A program made the position numbers and the translations under genes. The notes under the pieces were generated by a model. That model was not told the origin of the DNA, searched no databases, and saw nothing but the letters and a program-made list of their open reading frames with translations. Source: Streptococcus oralis (GTDB lineage: Bacteria; Bacillota; Bacilli; Lactobacillales; Streptococcaceae). Taken from it: DNA of 64,000 nucleotides. Positions within the stretch are counted from its first letter, which is position 1; each line of letters begins with the position of its first letter. The stretch is taken from the NCBI RefSeq assembly GCF_024399415.1, contig NZ_CP029257.1, positions 891,501-955,500 on the forward strand. The letters are read 5' to 3'. Positions 43,871-54,304 of the stretch are shown here, piece after piece.

Positions 43871-45541
43871 ATGAAAACAGATATTGAAATCGCACAGAGT
43901 ATTGAGTTGAAACCAATCGTTGATGTTGTTGAGAAACTTGGTATTTCTTACGACGATTTGGAATTGTACGGGAAGTATAAGGCTAAGCTCAGCTTTGATA
44001 AAATTCGTGCAGTTGAGAGCAATCCAGTTGGGAAATTGATCTTGGTTACTGCCATCAATCCAACACCAGCAGGTGAAGGGAAATCAACTATTACCATTGG
44101 TCTGGCAGATGCCTTGAACAAGATTGGTAAGAAAACCATGATTGCTATTCGCGAACCGTCTCTTGGCCCAGTAATGGGGATTAAGGGTGGTGCAGCCGGT
44201 GGTGGTTATGCCCAAGTGTTGCCAATGGAAGACATCAACCTTCACTTTACCGGGGATATGCATGCCATTACAACTGCTAACAACGCTCTTTCTGCCTTGA
44301 TTGACAACCACTTACACCAAGGAAATGAGCTGGGAATCGACCAACGTCGTATTCTTTGGAAACGTGTTGTGGACTTGAATGACCGTGCCCTTCGTCATGT
44401 GACTGTTGGCCTTGGTGGTCCTCTAAATGGTATTCCTCGTGAGGATGGCTTTGATATTACCGTTGCTTCAGAAATCATGGCCATTCTTTGCTTGGCTACG
44501 GATATTGAAGACTTGAAACGTCGTTTGGCGAATATCGTTATCGGCTATCGTTACGATCGTACGCCAGTTTCTGTTGGTGATTTACAGGTTGAGGGGGCTT
44601 TAGCATTGATTTTGAAAGATGCTATCAAACCGAACTTGGTTCAGACAATTTACGGTACACCTGCCTTTGTACATGGTGGTCCATTTGCCAATATCGCTCA
44701 TGGATGTAACTCTGTTTTGGCAACGACTACAGCCCTTCACTTAGCGGACTACACAGTTACTGAAGCTGGTTTTGGTGCGGACCTTGGTGCTGAGAAATTC
44801 CTTGATATCAAGACACCAAACTTGCCAACTTCTCCAGATGCTGTTGTCATCGTTGCAACCCTTCGTGCCCTTAAGATGAATGGTGGTGTAGCTAAGGACG
44901 CTTTGACAGAGGAAAATGTGGAAGCAGTTCGTGCAGGTTTTGCTAACTTGAAACGCCACGTTGAGAACATCCGTAAGTTTGGTATTCCAGCAGTTGTTGC
45001 GATTAACGAATTTGTTACTGATATAGAAGCTGAAATTGCAGCTTTGAAAGAACTTTGTGCTTCTATTGATGTGCCAGTTGAACTAGCAAGTGTCTGGGCT
45101 GATGGGGCAGAAGGTGGTGTAGCACTTGCCGAAACGCTTGTCAAGACAATCTCAGAAAATCCAGCAAACTACACTCGTCTTTATGACAATGACCTTTCTG
45201 TCCAAGAAAAGATTGAAAAAATTGTCACTGAAATCTACCGCGGTAGCAAAGTGAACTTTGAGAAGAAAGCTCAAACGCAAATTGCCCAAATCGTTCAGAA
45301 TGGTTGGGACAAATTGCCAATCTGTATGGCGAAAACTCAGTACAGTTTCTCAGACAATCCAAATGCACTTGGAGCACCAGAAAACTTTGAAATTACCATT
45401 CGTGAATTGGTACCAAAATTGGGTGCAGGCTTCATCGTTGCCCTAACTGGTGATGTCATGACCATGCCAGGTCTTCCAAAACGTCCAGCCGCTCTTAATA
45501 TGGATGTGGAAAGTGATGGAACCGTTCTAGGTTTGTTCTAG
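43871..45541 (+). CDS. fhs: Formate-tetrahydrofolate ligase
   Basis: 556-residue ATP-dependent enzyme that makes 10-formyl-THF from formate and THF, feeding purine and formyl-methionine synthesis. Key marks: P-loop-like [18 protein letters not shown] (about 66-83), [22 protein letters not shown], and [23 protein letters not shown]. Length typical. It has an extended -10 promoter and is followed by a strong terminator. Confidence 0.97.
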   Translation: MKTDIEIAQSIELKPIVDVVEKLGISYDDLELYGKYKAKLSFDKIRAVESNPVGKLILVTAINPTPAGEGKSTITIGLADALNKIGKKTMIAIREPSLGPVMGIKGGAAGGGYAQVLPMEDINLHFTGDMHAITTANNALSALIDNHLHQGNELGIDQRRILWKRVVDLNDRALRHVTVGLGGPLNGIPREDGFDITVASEIMAILCLATDIEDLKRRLANIVIGYRYDRTPVSVGDLQVEGALALILKDAIKPNLVQTIYGTPAFVHGGPFANIAHGCNSVLATTTALHLADYTVTEAGFGADLGAEKFLDIKTPNLPTSPDAVVIVATLRALKMNGGVAKDALTEENVEAVRAGFANLKRHVENIRKFGIPAVVAINEFVTDIEAEIAALKELCASIDVPVELASVWADGAEGGVALAETLVKTISENPANYTRLYDNDLSVQEKIEKIVTEIYRGSKVNFEKKAQTQIAQIVQNGWDKLPICMAKTQYSFSDNPNALGAPENFEITIRELVPKLGAGFIVALTGDVMTMPGLPKRPAALNMDVESDGTVLGLF

Positions 45542-45558
45542 TAAATTGCAATTGATTT

Positions 45559-45596
45559 AAATGAGTTTGGAAAAGCTATCCAAGCTCATTTTCTTG
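45559..45596 (+). terminator. Terminator of fhs
   Basis: Thirteen-pair stem (45559-45571 with 45579-45591, one G.U), 7-base loop, T-rich tail. Confidence 0.85.
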
Positions 45597-45724
45597 TCTA
45601 AATCTAAGGAGTTGTCTTCTGCTGATAATAGTGTTACTCTCTAGACGTAATCAGTCTAGGTAAAGATATTTTCCCTGATTTCTGATATAATAGAAACATT
45701 GACTTCAAGAGTAAGGAAGAGAAA

Positions 45725-48016
45725 ATGAACGCATTATTGAATGGAATGAATGACCGTCAAGCTGAGGCGGTGCAAACGACAGAAGGGCCCTTGTTGATCA
45801 TGGCTGGGGCTGGTTCTGGGAAGACTCGTGTTTTAACTCACAGAATCGCCTACTTGATTGATGAAAAGATGGTCAATCCTTGGAATATCTTGGCCATTAC
45901 CTTTACCAATAAGGCTGCTCGTGAGATGAAGGAGCGTGCCTATGGGCTCAATCCAGCTACTCAGGACTGTCTGATTGCGACCTTTCACTCCATGTGTGTT
46001 CGTATCCTGCGTCGCGATGCGGATCATATTGGCTACAATCGGAATTTCACCATTGTAGATTCTAGTGAACAGCGAACCCTCATGAAACGCATTCTCAAGC
46101 AATTAAACTTGGATCCTAAAAAATGGAATGAACGGACTATTTTGGGGACTATTTCCAATGCTAAGAATGACCTGATTGATGATGTGGCTTATGCTGCTCA
46201 AGCTGGTGATATGTATACGCAAATCGTGGCTCAATGTTATACAGCCTATCAGAAAGAGCTTCGTCAGTCTGAGTCGGTTGACTTTGATGATTTGATTATG
46301 CTGACCTTGCGTCTTTTTGATCAAAATCCTGATGTTTTGACCTACTACCAGCAAAAATTCCAATATATCCACGTTGATGAGTACCAAGATACCAACCATG
46401 CCCAGTACCAATTGGTCAAACTCTTGGCTTCACGCTTTAAAAATATCTGCGTAGTCGGTGATGCTGACCAGTCTATTTACGGTTGGCGTGGGGCTGATAT
46501 GCAGAATATCTTGGATTTCGAGAAAGATTATCCTCAAGCCAAGGTCGTTTTGTTGGAGGAGAATTACCGTTCAACAAAAACCATTCTCCAAGCCGCCAAT
46601 GACGTCATCAAAAACAATAAAAATCGTCGACCTAAGAATCTCTGGACCCAGAATGCTGATGGGGAACAGATTATTTACTATCGTGCAAATGACGAACTGG
46701 ATGAAGCTGTTTTTGTAGCCAAAACCATCGATGAACTTGGTCGTAGTCAAAACTTCCTCCACAAGGATTTTGCAGTTCTTTATAGGACTAACGCCCAGTC
46801 TCGTACTATTGAGGAAGCCCTCCTAAAGTCCAATATTCCTTATACTATGGTCGGCGGGACCAAGTTCTACAGCCGTAAGGAAATCCGTGATATTATCGCC
46901 TATCTTAATCTCATTGCCAATCTGAGTGACAATATCAGTTTTGAGCGCATTATCAACGAGCCGAAACGTGGAATCGGTCCAGGAACGGTTGAGAAAATCC
47001 GGGATTTTGCTAACCTGCAAGAGATGTCTATGCTGGATGCTTCAGCCAATATTATGTTGTCAGGTATCAAAGGAAAGGCAGCTCAGTCTATCTGGGATTT
47101 TGCCAATATGATTCTGGATTTGCGGGAAAAACTGGATCAATTAACTATCACCGAGCTGGTTGAGGCTGTTCTAGAAAAAACTGGTTATATCGATATTCTC
47201 AATGCCCAAGCGACCTTAGAAAGCAAGGCGCGAGTTGAAAATATCGAAGAGTTCCTATCTGTTACCAAGAACTTTGATGACAATCCTGATAGTCAAGAAG
47301 AGGAAACAGGTTTAGATAAACTCAGTCGTTTCTTGAATGACTTGGCTTTGATTGCAGACACAGATTCAGGCAGTCAGGAGACATCAGAAGTAACCTTGAT
47401 GACCTTGCACGCAGCTAAGGGACTTGAGTTCCCAGTTGTCTTTATCATTGGGATGGAAGAAAATGTCTTTCCACTTAGTCGTGCAGCAGAAGATCCGGAT
47501 GAACTGGAAGAGGAACGCCGTTTGGCCTATGTAGGTATCACGCGTGCGGAGAAAATTCTCTATCTGACCAATGCCAACTCACGCTTGCTTTTTGGTCGTA
47601 CTAGCTACAATCGTCCAACTCGTTTTATCAATGAAATCAGTTCGGATTTGCTTGAGTATCAAGGTTTGGCCCGTCCAGCGAATACTAGCTTTAAAGCCTC
47701 TTATAGCAGTGGTGGGATTGCTTTCGGTCAAGGTATGAGTTTGGCTCAAGCCCTTCAGGAACGGAAACGCAAGGCTGCACCAAGCTCTATCCAGTCAAGT
47801 GGTCTTCCGTTTGGACAGTTTACATCCAGAAATAAAAAAGATTCAAGCGATACTAACTGGTCTATTGGAGATATTGCACTTCACAAGAAATGGGGAGAGG
47901 GAACGGTCCTTGAAGTTTCAGGTAGTGGTGATACTCAGGAACTAAAAATCAATTTCCCAGAAGTCGGTCTGAAAAAACTCTTAGCTAGTGTAGCCCCAAT
48001 TGAGAAAAAAATCTAA
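45725..48016 (+). CDS. pcrA: ATP-dependent DNA helicase PcrA
   Basis: 763-residue UvrD-type superfamily 1 helicase. Motif I AGAGSGKTRVLTHRI (about 28-42), Ia TFTNKAAREMKER, II VDEYQDTNHAQ, III VVGDADQSIYGWRGAD, IV region EENYRSTKTI, V VTLMTLHAAKGLEFPVV, VI ERRLAYVGITRAE. A C-terminal Tudor-like tail with GDIALHKKWGEGTVLEVSG contacts RNA polymerase in relatives. It unwinds DNA in repair and clears replication-transcription conflicts. An extended -10 (TGA-TATAAT, 45686-45691) lies upstream. Confidence 0.98.
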   Translation: MNALLNGMNDRQAEAVQTTEGPLLIMAGAGSGKTRVLTHRIAYLIDEKMVNPWNILAITFTNKAAREMKERAYGLNPATQDCLIATFHSMCVRILRRDADHIGYNRNFTIVDSSEQRTLMKRILKQLNLDPKKWNERTILGTISNAKNDLIDDVAYAAQAGDMYTQIVAQCYTAYQKELRQSESVDFDDLIMLTLRLFDQNPDVLTYYQQKFQYIHVDEYQDTNHAQYQLVKLLASRFKNICVVGDADQSIYGWRGADMQNILDFEKDYPQAKVVLLEENYRSTKTILQAANDVIKNNKNRRPKNLWTQNADGEQIIYYRANDELDEAVFVAKTIDELGRSQNFLHKDFAVLYRTNAQSRTIEEALLKSNIPYTMVGGTKFYSRKEIRDIIAYLNLIANLSDNISFERIINEPKRGIGPGTVEKIRDFANLQEMSMLDASANIMLSGIKGKAAQSIWDFANMILDLREKLDQLTITELVEAVLEKTGYIDILNAQATLESKARVENIEEFLSVTKNFDDNPDSQEEETGLDKLSRFLNDLALIADTDSGSQETSEVTLMTLHAAKGLEFPVVFIIGMEENVFPLSRAAEDPDELEEERRLAYVGITRAEKILYLTNANSRLLFGRTSYNRPTRFINEISSDLLEYQGLARPANTSFKASYSSGGIAFGQGMSLAQALQERKRKAAPSSIQSSGLPFGQFTSRNKKDSSDTNWSIGDIALHKKWGEGTVLEVSGSGDTQELKINFPEVGLKKLLASVAPIEKKI

Positions 48017-48058
48017 TTTTCCATCCTTCTCACGAATAATAAAGTGAGGAGGATTTTT

Positions 48059-48739
48059 ATGTACAGTATTTCATTCCAAGAAGATTCACTCTTACCTAGA
48101 GAAAGACTAGTAAAAGAAGGAGTAGAGGCTCTAAGCAATCAAGAGTTGTTAGCTATTTTGCTCAGAACGGGAACGCGTCAGGCCAATGTTTTTGAAATTT
48201 CCCAGAAAGTCTTGAACAGTTTGACCAGTCTAACTGATTTGAAAAAAATGACCCTGCAGGAATTGCAGAGTCTGTCTGGTATTGGACGGATTAAGGCCAT
48301 TGAACTACAAGCAGTAATTGAACTGGGGCATCGTATTCATAAACATGAAACCCTTGAGATGGAAAGTATTCTCAGTAGTCAAAAGCTAGCCAAGAAAATG
48401 CAACAGGAGCTTGGCGACAAAAAACAAGAGCACCTAGTGGCGCTCTATCTCAATACTCAAAATCAAATCATTCATCAGCAAACTATTTTTATCGGCTCTG
48501 CGACACGCAGTATTGCTGAACCGAGGGAAATCCTTCACTATGCTTTGAAGCATATGGCTACCTCCGTGATTCTCGTTCACAATCATCCATCTGGTGCAGT
48601 ATCCCCTAGTCGAAACGACGACCATGTCACTAAACTAGTCAAGGAAGCCTGCGAACTGATGGGAATTGTTTTCTTGGACCATCTGATTGTCTCTCACTCT
48701 GATTACTTTAGTTACCGTGAAAAGACGGATCTGATTTAG
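48059..48739 (+). CDS. radC: RadC family protein
   Basis: 226 residues from ATG 48059, which follows GAGGAGG; an in-frame GTG at 48044 lies before that site and is rejected. N-terminal helix-hairpin-helix region ([24 protein letters not shown]) and C-terminal JAB/MPN-like metal site [14 protein letters not shown] with an earlier conserved glutamate. The family was named for repair but in S. pneumoniae it is dispensable for repair and transformation; its role is unclear. Convergent with the next gene, overlapping stop codons by four bases. Confidence 0.94.
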   Translation: MYSISFQEDSLLPRERLVKEGVEALSNQELLAILLRTGTRQANVFEISQKVLNSLTSLTDLKKMTLQELQSLSGIGRIKAIELQAVIELGHRIHKHETLEMESILSSQKLAKKMQQELGDKKQEHLVALYLNTQNQIIHQQTIFIGSATRSIAEPREILHYALKHMATSVILVHNHPSGAVSPSRNDDHVTKLVKEACELMGIVFLDHLIVSHSDYFSYREKTDLI

Positions 48740-49425
48740 AGTTCGTTAACAACATAGTCAAATAGCGTTTTATCTTTGGGGCGATTTTCAAAGAGAAATT
48801 CAGGATGCCATTGAACACCAAGATAAGGAAAGCCGTCCGTAGTTGTCACAGCCTCAATGATTCCATCTTTAGGATCATGTGCTACAACCTTAAGATTTGA
48901 AGCTAGATCTTTAATACTCTGGTGGTGGAAGGAGTTGATATGAGAGATTTCTCCATAGATTTCTCGGAGAATGGTATCAGGTTCCGTTACGAGGCGTTGA
49001 GTCGTGTATTCGGCTGAACAGTCCTGCCAATGATCCTCGATATCTTGGTGTAGCGTGCCTCCCATGGCGACATTGAAAAGTTGAGTACCCCGACAAACAG
49101 AGAAAATTGGTTTCTTTTGCTTAATCGCTTCTTTGATAAGTGCTAGTTCAAAAATATCTCTTTGAAGGTGGTAGTCATCACTATCAATAGCCTTTGATTC
49201 ACCATAGTATTTTGGATCAACATTTTGCCCACCCGTTAGGATGAGCTTATCAATGATACTGATGTAATAGGCAGCCATTTCTTGATCACCAATCGGTAGG
49301 ATGATTGGAATTCCGCCAGCGTCCTTGACTCCTTCAACGAAGCCCTTTGCTGCATAGCTCATCATGATGTCATCATCTGGATGAGCTTTTTCATTTCCTG
49401 TAATCCCAATAACTGGTTTTTTCAT
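48736..49425 (-). CDS. Class I glutamine amidotransferase-like hydrolase (peptidase C26)
   Basis: 229 residues of the peptidase C26 / gamma-glutamyl-GABA hydrolase group: starts [17 protein letters not shown], nucleophile motif [17 protein letters not shown] with the catalytic cysteine at about residue 110, and a C-terminal GVQWHPE providing the catalytic histidine and glutamate. PuuD-type enzymes release glutamate from gamma-glutamyl amines; the substrate here is unknown. It lies just downstream of rex on the same strand. Confidence 0.88.
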   Translation of the reverse strand: MKKPVIGITGNEKAHPDDDIMMSYAAKGFVEGVKDAGGIPIILPIGDQEMAAYYISIIDKLILTGGQNVDPKYYGESKAIDSDDYHLQRDIFELALIKEAIKQKKPIFSVCRGTQLFNVAMGGTLHQDIEDHWQDCSAEYTTQRLVTEPDTILREIYGEISHINSFHHQSIKDLASNLKVVAHDPKDGIIEAVTTTDGFPYLGVQWHPEFLFENRPKDKTLFDYVVNEL

Positions 49426-49440
49426 AAATGCTTTCGCTTT

Positions 49441-50082
49441 CTAATCCTCTTTACGCATAAAATAGAGGAGGGTTTGGAGTTCGCTTGTCAAATCGACATA
49501 CTGAACGACCACATCTTTTGGGAGGTGAAGGTGAACAGGGGAAAAACTGAGAATACCTTTTATACCTGCCTCAACCAAAAGATTGGCAACTTCTTGTGAT
49601 TTAACACTTGGAACTGTTAGGATAGCAGTTTTGACATCTGCTTCTTTGATTTTTTCTTTAATCTGTGAGATACCATAGATTGGAATTCCATCAGGTGTCT
49701 GGCTTCCAACTTCTGGATGGTCATCTAGGTCAAAGGCCATGATAATTTTCATCTTGTTACGCTCGTGGAAGCGGTAGTGGAGAAGGGCATGGCCCATATT
49801 TCCAATCCCAACCAGCATAACATTTGTAATTGAGTTATCATTTAGGAGATCAGCAAAAAAATTCATCAATTTTTTGACATCGTAACCAAAACCACGACGA
49901 CCTAGCTCGCCAAAATAGGAAAAATCACGTCGAACGGTCGCAGAGTCGATACCGATAGCCTCTGCAATTTGCTTGGAGTTAGCACGTTCGATTTTTTCTG
50001 CATGAAATCTCTTGAAAATTCGATAGTAAAGAGAGAGTCTTTTTGCTGTTGCTTTTGGAATAGCAGACTGTTTATCTTTCAC
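49441..50082 (-). CDS. rex: Redox-sensing transcriptional repressor Rex
   Basis: 213 residues: N-terminal winged helix ([18 protein letters not shown] through [23 protein letters not shown], about 7-65) and a Rossmann domain with [16 protein letters not shown] (about 90-105) that reads the NADH/NAD+ ratio, plus a C-terminal domain-swap helix ending [11 protein letters not shown]. Rex represses fermentative and NADH-recycling genes when NAD+ is plentiful. A near-consensus Rex operator lies 40 bp upstream of its own start. Followed by the glutaminase-like gene. Confidence 0.96.
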   Translation of the reverse strand: MKDKQSAIPKATAKRLSLYYRIFKRFHAEKIERANSKQIAEAIGIDSATVRRDFSYFGELGRRGFGYDVKKLMNFFADLLNDNSITNVMLVGIGNMGHALLHYRFHERNKMKIIMAFDLDDHPEVGSQTPDGIPIYGISQIKEKIKEADVKTAILTVPSVKSQEVANLLVEAGIKGILSFSPVHLHLPKDVVVQYVDLTSELQTLLYFMRKED

Positions 50083-50121
50083 AAAATCACAACCTTTCTA
50101 TTCTTCTATTTTATAGAAACA

Positions 50122-50139
50122 TTGTGAAAAAATCAACAA
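50122..50139. promoter_or_regulatory. Rex operator upstream of rex
   Basis: TTGTGAAAAAATCAACAA fits TTGTGAAAWWWTTCACAA at 16 of 18 positions and is placed just upstream of an A/T-rich -10-like sequence for the minus-strand rex transcript. This suggests autorepression. Confidence 0.7.
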
Positions 50140-50146
50140 AAACAAG

Positions 50147-50173
50147 AAAAAACTAAGAAATTTCTTAGTTTTT
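50147..50173 (-). terminator. Terminator of the nifS-like operon
   Basis: Stem AAAAACTAAG/CTTAGTTTTT around an AAATTT loop; the A run becomes a T run for minus-strand transcripts. It overlaps the stop codon of the DUF4649 gene and separates that operon from rex. Confidence 0.75.
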
Positions 50174-50386
50174 ATCTGAAAAATGAGCTTGTGATAGAAA
50201 ACGGTAGAGATCGCCAACCAATCCTTGATAAATCACCTTATCATTCAGCGTTAAGGAGCTGATTAGGAGAGTATCAGGTAAGGTCACACAGCCTGATAGA
50301 GATAACATGAGCTCTTCGTAATCCTTATATTCAAGTGTACGTTCTACGTGATAGTTATCTTGATAGGTAAGTCGATACATAGTCAA
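50165..50386 (-). CDS. DUF4649 family small protein
   Basis: 73 residues reading MTMYRLTYQDNYHVERTLEYKD, then a beta-alpha-like remainder with no membrane segment. I recognise it as the small DUF4649 family found beside cysteine desulfurase in streptococci; no function is known. It begins right at the end of the DUF1831 gene (adjacent bases 50386/50387) and completes the three-gene set. Confidence 0.78.
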   Translation of the reverse strand: MTMYRLTYQDNYHVERTLEYKDYEELMLSLSGCVTLPDTLLISSLTLNDKVIYQGLVGDLYRFLSQAHFSDKN

Positions 50387-50749
50387 TTATCTTTCTTCTT
50401 TAGTGAAGATACCGCGTTCTACAAGGCTGTCCATGAGGAAGTAGAATTTTTCCTGATGAATGTGGTGGTCTTCTGATTTAAAGATATTCACCAAACGAAG
50501 GCCAGACTTGTCAGTGATGTTGAGTTTAGCACCTGTAAGGTCTTTATTGATGATGATTTTTAGGTTGAAACCTTCACCACTGTTGGGTACTTTTTCAAGT
50601 AGACGAGTTAGTTCGAAGTTTCCTACCTTTGTTTCAAAGAAAGTATTATCTTTCAGTGTGAACTTTTTAACAGTTGGACTAAGTGTATAGTCGTAGCGGC
50701 AGTTTTGTAGTTTAATGGTTTTTTCGAATGCCATTAGTTTAATCTCCAA
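50387..50749 (-). CDS. DUF1831 family protein
   Basis: 120 residues, cytosolic, beta-rich, starting MEIKLMAFEKTIKLQNCRYDY. Matches the DUF1831 family, whose members occur next to NifS-like desulfurases in lactic acid bacteria. No catalytic motif is seen. The frame overlaps the end of the cysteine desulfurase gene by 11 bases; the second in-frame ATG (MAFEKTIKL) lies past that overlap and is an alternative start. A role in handling sulphur delivered by the desulfurase is possible but unproven. Confidence 0.8.
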   Translation of the reverse strand: MEIKLMAFEKTIKLQNCRYDYTLSPTVKKFTLKDNTFFETKVGNFELTRLLEKVPNSGEGFNLKIIINKDLTGAKLNITDKSGLRLVNIFKSEDHHIHQEKFYFLMDSLVERGIFTKEER

Positions 50750-51854
50750 TAATATTTTTTAAGGTTTGTGCGAGTTGTTTCAGTTCTTCCTCAGTATTAA
50801 GAGGAGAGAGACTGATACGGACAGATTCTTTTAAACGAGGCGAATCGGGCCCATAGAAAGCTTCGAGTACATGACTGGTTTGCACAATACCAGCAGTACA
50901 AGCTGAACCGGTAGAAATTGAAATTCCTTCAAGATCTAACCGTAGTAAGAGCAAATCATTCTTTTGACCAGGAAAGCCAATGTTGACAACATAAGGAAGT
51001 TGGTGGTTACTTTCATTGAGATAGTAGTCGAGACCTGCAATTTCTTCTAAAAAAGTAGCTTTGAGTGCGCTTAGTTTTTGGTAATGCTCAACTTGGTCAT
51101 TTAAATCCTCTTTGAGAGCAGCGACCATACCTACAATGGCAGCGAGATTTTCTGTTCCAGCCCGTTTCTTTTGTTCTTGGTCTCCACCGTGAAGGTAGGA
51201 ATCAAAGTCCGCGGAAGAAGCATAAAGAAAGCCGATTCCCTTTGGTCCATGGAATTTGTGGGCAGAAGCGCTGAGGAAATCAATACCTAATTTCTCGGGA
51301 TGGATAGGAATCTTCCCGATAGCTTGAACAGCATCTACATGATAAGCTGCAGGATGATCTTTTAAAATACGTCCAATCTCAGCGATAGGTAAGAGGCTAC
51401 CTGTTTCATTATTAGCATACATGGTGGAAACGAGAATGGTATCGTCATGTAATGCTTCTTGAATTTGCTGGGCAGTAATTTCTTGATTTACTGGTTGGAT
51501 GATGGTCGCTTCAAAACCAAAATGTTGTACCAGATAATCGATAGTCTCAAGCACAGAATGGTGTTCAATAGCTGTCGTGATGATATGTCTTCCACGATTT
51601 TGATGACGGAGACAATAGCCGATAATGGCTGTATTGTTACTTTCTGTACCGCCAGAAGTGAAAAAGATATGTTGAGGTTTGGTTCCTAGTAAGTGGGCTA
51701 AGTCCTGACGAGCTTCTCGCAAGAGTTTGCCAGCCTGCCGACCATGACTATGAATACTAGAAGGATTACCATGAGTTTCTTGCATGACCTTGGTCATTTC
51801 AGAAATAGCTACTGCTGACATAGGAGTCGTAGCAGCATTGTCCAAATAAATCAA
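50739..51854 (-). CDS. Cysteine desulfurase, NifS/IscS family
   Basis: 371-residue PLP enzyme that takes sulphur from cysteine for thiolation or cluster synthesis. The start IYLDNAATTPMSAVAI is typical, with FTSGGTESNNTAI for cofactor binding, the lysine-bearing SASAHKFHGPKGIGFLY, and the active-site loop SISTGSACTAGIVQTSHVLEAF, where the cysteine is present. It belongs to the class distinct from SufS and is probably linked to tRNA thiolation, but the partner is not in view. It follows prs on the same strand by nine bases. Confidence 0.93.
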   Translation of the reverse strand: MIYLDNAATTPMSAVAISEMTKVMQETHGNPSSIHSHGRQAGKLLREARQDLAHLLGTKPQHIFFTSGGTESNNTAIIGYCLRHQNRGRHIITTAIEHHSVLETIDYLVQHFGFEATIIQPVNQEITAQQIQEALHDDTILVSTMYANNETGSLLPIAEIGRILKDHPAAYHVDAVQAIGKIPIHPEKLGIDFLSASAHKFHGPKGIGFLYASSADFDSYLHGGDQEQKKRAGTENLAAIVGMVAALKEDLNDQVEHYQKLSALKATFLEEIAGLDYYLNESNHQLPYVVNIGFPGQKNDLLLLRLDLEGISISTGSACTAGIVQTSHVLEAFYGPDSPRLKESVRISLSPLNTEEELKQLAQTLKNIIGD

Positions 51855-51863
51855 AGAATCACC

Positions 51864-52823
51864 TTATTTCTTTTTGTTGTAAGCAAAGAGTGGGCTGACT
51901 GGTTTTCTTTCATGGATGCGGACGATAGCATCTCCGATTAATTCGCTAGCAGTAATGTAACATACATTTTCTGGAGTTCTTTCTTTGGTCGCTACTGAGT
52001 CTGTCACGAGGATTTCTTTGATGTTTGTAGAGTCAAGAAGGTCTGCTGCACCTTCAACAAATAAACCGTGACTGGATACTGCATAAATCTCAGTTGCGCC
52101 TTCACGTTCAACGATTTTGGCTGCTTCAGAGAAAGTACGACCAGTATTTAGGATGTCGTCAATCAAGATAGCCTTTTTGCCTTCAACATCCCCAATGATA
52201 TAGCCTTCGTTACGATCAGAATCATCTTGCGCGTAGTCAATGATAGCGATAGGAGCATCAAGGTATTCAGCCAAACTACGAGCACGTTTAACACCAGAGT
52301 TCTTTGGACTAACAACAACAACATCAGAACCAAGAAGTCCTTTATCACAGTAGTGCTTAGCAAATAGAGGAACAGTATAAAGATTGTCTACAGGAATGTC
52401 AAAGAAACCTTGGACCTGAACAGCATGGAGGTCAAGCGTTAGAACACGGCTTACACCAGCTTTGACAAGCATATTGGCAACCAGTTTTGCAGTGAGGGGT
52501 TCGCGAGAAGAAGCAATACGATCCTGACGCGCATAACCAAAGTAAGGAAGGACAACGTTGATACTATGAGCACTTGCACGTACACAAGCATCAACCATGA
52601 TCAACAACTCCATTAGGTGGTTGCTAACGGGGTAGCTGGTTGACTGGATGATGAAGACATCGTAGCCACGGACACTTTCTTCAATGTTGACTTGGATTTC
52701 GCCGTCAGAAAATTGACGAGAGGATAATTTCCCAAGAGGTACACCAACTGTATCCGCAATCTTTTGAGCGATTTCATGGTTAGAGTTTAGGGTGAAAAGT
52801 TTCATGTTGTTTCTATCTGACAT
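51864..52823 (-). CDS. prs: Ribose-phosphate pyrophosphokinase
   Basis: 319 residues from the ATG ending at 52823 ([10 protein letters not shown]). It makes PRPP from ribose-5-phosphate and ATP for purine, pyrimidine, NAD, His and Trp pathways. Marks: [17 protein letters not shown], the flexible loop GYARQDR, the divalent-metal motif [15 protein letters not shown], and the PRPP-loop [14 protein letters not shown]. An upstream extension to 52880 is possible on paper but lacks family similarity. Close match to the pneumococcal enzyme as I recall it. Confidence 0.96.
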   Translation of the reverse strand: MSDRNNMKLFTLNSNHEIAQKIADTVGVPLGKLSSRQFSDGEIQVNIEESVRGYDVFIIQSTSYPVSNHLMELLIMVDACVRASAHSINVVLPYFGYARQDRIASSREPLTAKLVANMLVKAGVSRVLTLDLHAVQVQGFFDIPVDNLYTVPLFAKHYCDKGLLGSDVVVVSPKNSGVKRARSLAEYLDAPIAIIDYAQDDSDRNEGYIIGDVEGKKAILIDDILNTGRTFSEAAKIVEREGATEIYAVSSHGLFVEGAADLLDSTNIKEILVTDSVATKERTPENVCYITASELIGDAIVRIHERKPVSPLFAYNKKK

Positions 52824-52934
52824 TATAGACCGTCCTCTGTAAACTTTGTGAATCTTCTTTGAGAAAGTTTTGTTTTTCAAAGCCAGATTCTTTTATTTTT
52901 ATCTTTTCTATTTTACCAAAAAAAGGAGATTATT

Positions 52935-53504
52935 TCAGCTTTTTTTCATGCTTTTAATAAAACGAATTAATTTTGAAGGAGCTTTCTGATAGGTTATCTG
53001 ATTTTCATCTAAAAATCTCTGAAAATCGGCTTTCCCTTTTTCATGGTCGGTGACTTCAAGCTCGAGTTCATAGTCCGTTTGGTCAAAGTAGTGACTTTCA
53101 TCCAAGGCCATTAAGCCAATCTCAGTTTTCATTTCATAACGAAGGGTTGAAAGGCAGCCTAGAACAAACCAGTCATGGCTTTCGATGCCAATCTTAGAGA
53201 GCTTCTCTAGAACGAGACCCTGAGGTAGTTTTTGTTTTTCTAGGTACGATTCAGCTTCTGGAAGAGTTAGTTTCTGGTTGTATTCCATATTTCCTACAGT
53301 TTGAGGTACCTTTAAGGTCAATTCTGCCCAATCTGAAAAGGTGCGAATGCGCATGGCAACCTTCTTTTCACGCAATTGGAAATCTGGCGTGTCAATGTAG
53401 TAGTTTTTCTGAAGGACGGGCTGGATATGGGAAAACTGTTTTTTTAGATGATCATAGTCCTCTTTTTTCAGAAGTGTTTTCAATTCTATTTCTAAATGTT
53501 TCAT
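52935..53504 (-). CDS. CYTH domain protein
   Basis: 189 residues with the CYTH/triphosphate tunnel signature near the start, HLEIELKTLLKK (ExExK), followed by alternating charged strands such as AMRIRTFSDWAELTLK and a later YELELEV that completes the tunnel. Such proteins bind or hydrolyse triphosphates; the Bacillus YjbK group has no established substrate. It is divergent from relQ; the group CYTH-relQ-nadK-rluD is conserved across Firmicutes, hinting at a link with nucleotide alarmone metabolism. Confidence 0.92.
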   Translation of the reverse strand: MKHLEIELKTLLKKEDYDHLKKQFSHIQPVLQKNYYIDTPDFQLREKKVAMRIRTFSDWAELTLKVPQTVGNMEYNQKLTLPEAESYLEKQKLPQGLVLEKLSKIGIESHDWFVLGCLSTLRYEMKTEIGLMALDESHYFDQTDYELELEVTDHEKGKADFQRFLDENQITYQKAPSKLIRFIKSMKKS

Positions 53505-53632
53505 TTTTTCAACCTTTTCTATATCTTTGAAAGCGATTTATGGTATAATGGACAATGTATTTATTGTATACGAATGTACTGAAAAAATCAAAGATTTTCG
53601 ACAGAGTAATCAAACATTACAAGGGAGAAAGT

Positions 53633-54304
53633 ATGACCATAGAATGGGAAGAATTTTTAGATCCTTACATTCAGGCTGTTGGTGAATTGAAGATTAAACT
53701 TCGAGGAATTCGCAAACAGTATCGTAAGCAAAACAAGCATTCTCCGATTGAGTTTGTAACGGGTCGTGTCAAACCGATTGAAAGTATCAAAGAAAAAATG
53801 GCTCGTCGAGGAATTACATATGCAAGTCTGGAACATGATCTGCAAGACATTGCGGGTTTACGTGTCATGGTTCAGTTTGTTGATGACGTTAAAGAGGTAG
53901 TTGAGATTCTACGTAAACGCCAAGATATGAGAGTCGTTCAGGAACGAGACTATATCACTCATCGTAAGGCTTCGGGCTATCGTTCTTATCACGTGGTTGT
54001 CGAGTACACGGTTGATACGATCAACGGGGCTAAGACGATTTTGGCGGAAATTCAAATACGTACTTTGGCCATGAATTTCTGGGCTACGATTGAACACTCG
54101 CTCAATTATAAATATCAGGGCGATTTTCCAGAAGAAATCAGGAAAAGATTGGAAATCACAGCGAAAATAGCCTATCAACTGGATGAAGAAATGGGTAAGA
54201 TTCGTGATGATATCCAGGAAGCGCAGGCTCTCTTTGATCCATTGAGCAGAAAACTAAACGATGGTGTAGGAAATAGTGACGATACAGATGAAGAATACAG
54301 GTAA
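53633..54304 (+). CDS. relQ: Small alarmone synthetase RelQ
   Basis: 223 residues from ATG 53633 (after AAGGGAGAAA); the longer frame from 53555 includes promoter sequence and is rejected. It has a synthetase domain only (no hydrolase): motifs [67 protein letters not shown]. It makes (p)ppGpp from GDP/GTP and ATP and is regulated by pppGpp. It overlaps nadK by 17 bases. TATAAT at about 53542 is the likely -10. Confidence 0.95.
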   Translation: MTIEWEEFLDPYIQAVGELKIKLRGIRKQYRKQNKHSPIEFVTGRVKPIESIKEKMARRGITYASLEHDLQDIAGLRVMVQFVDDVKEVVEILRKRQDMRVVQERDYITHRKASGYRSYHVVVEYTVDTINGAKTILAEIQIRTLAMNFWATIEHSLNYKYQGDFPEEIRKRLEITAKIAYQLDEEMGKIRDDIQEAQALFDPLSRKLNDGVGNSDDTDEEYR

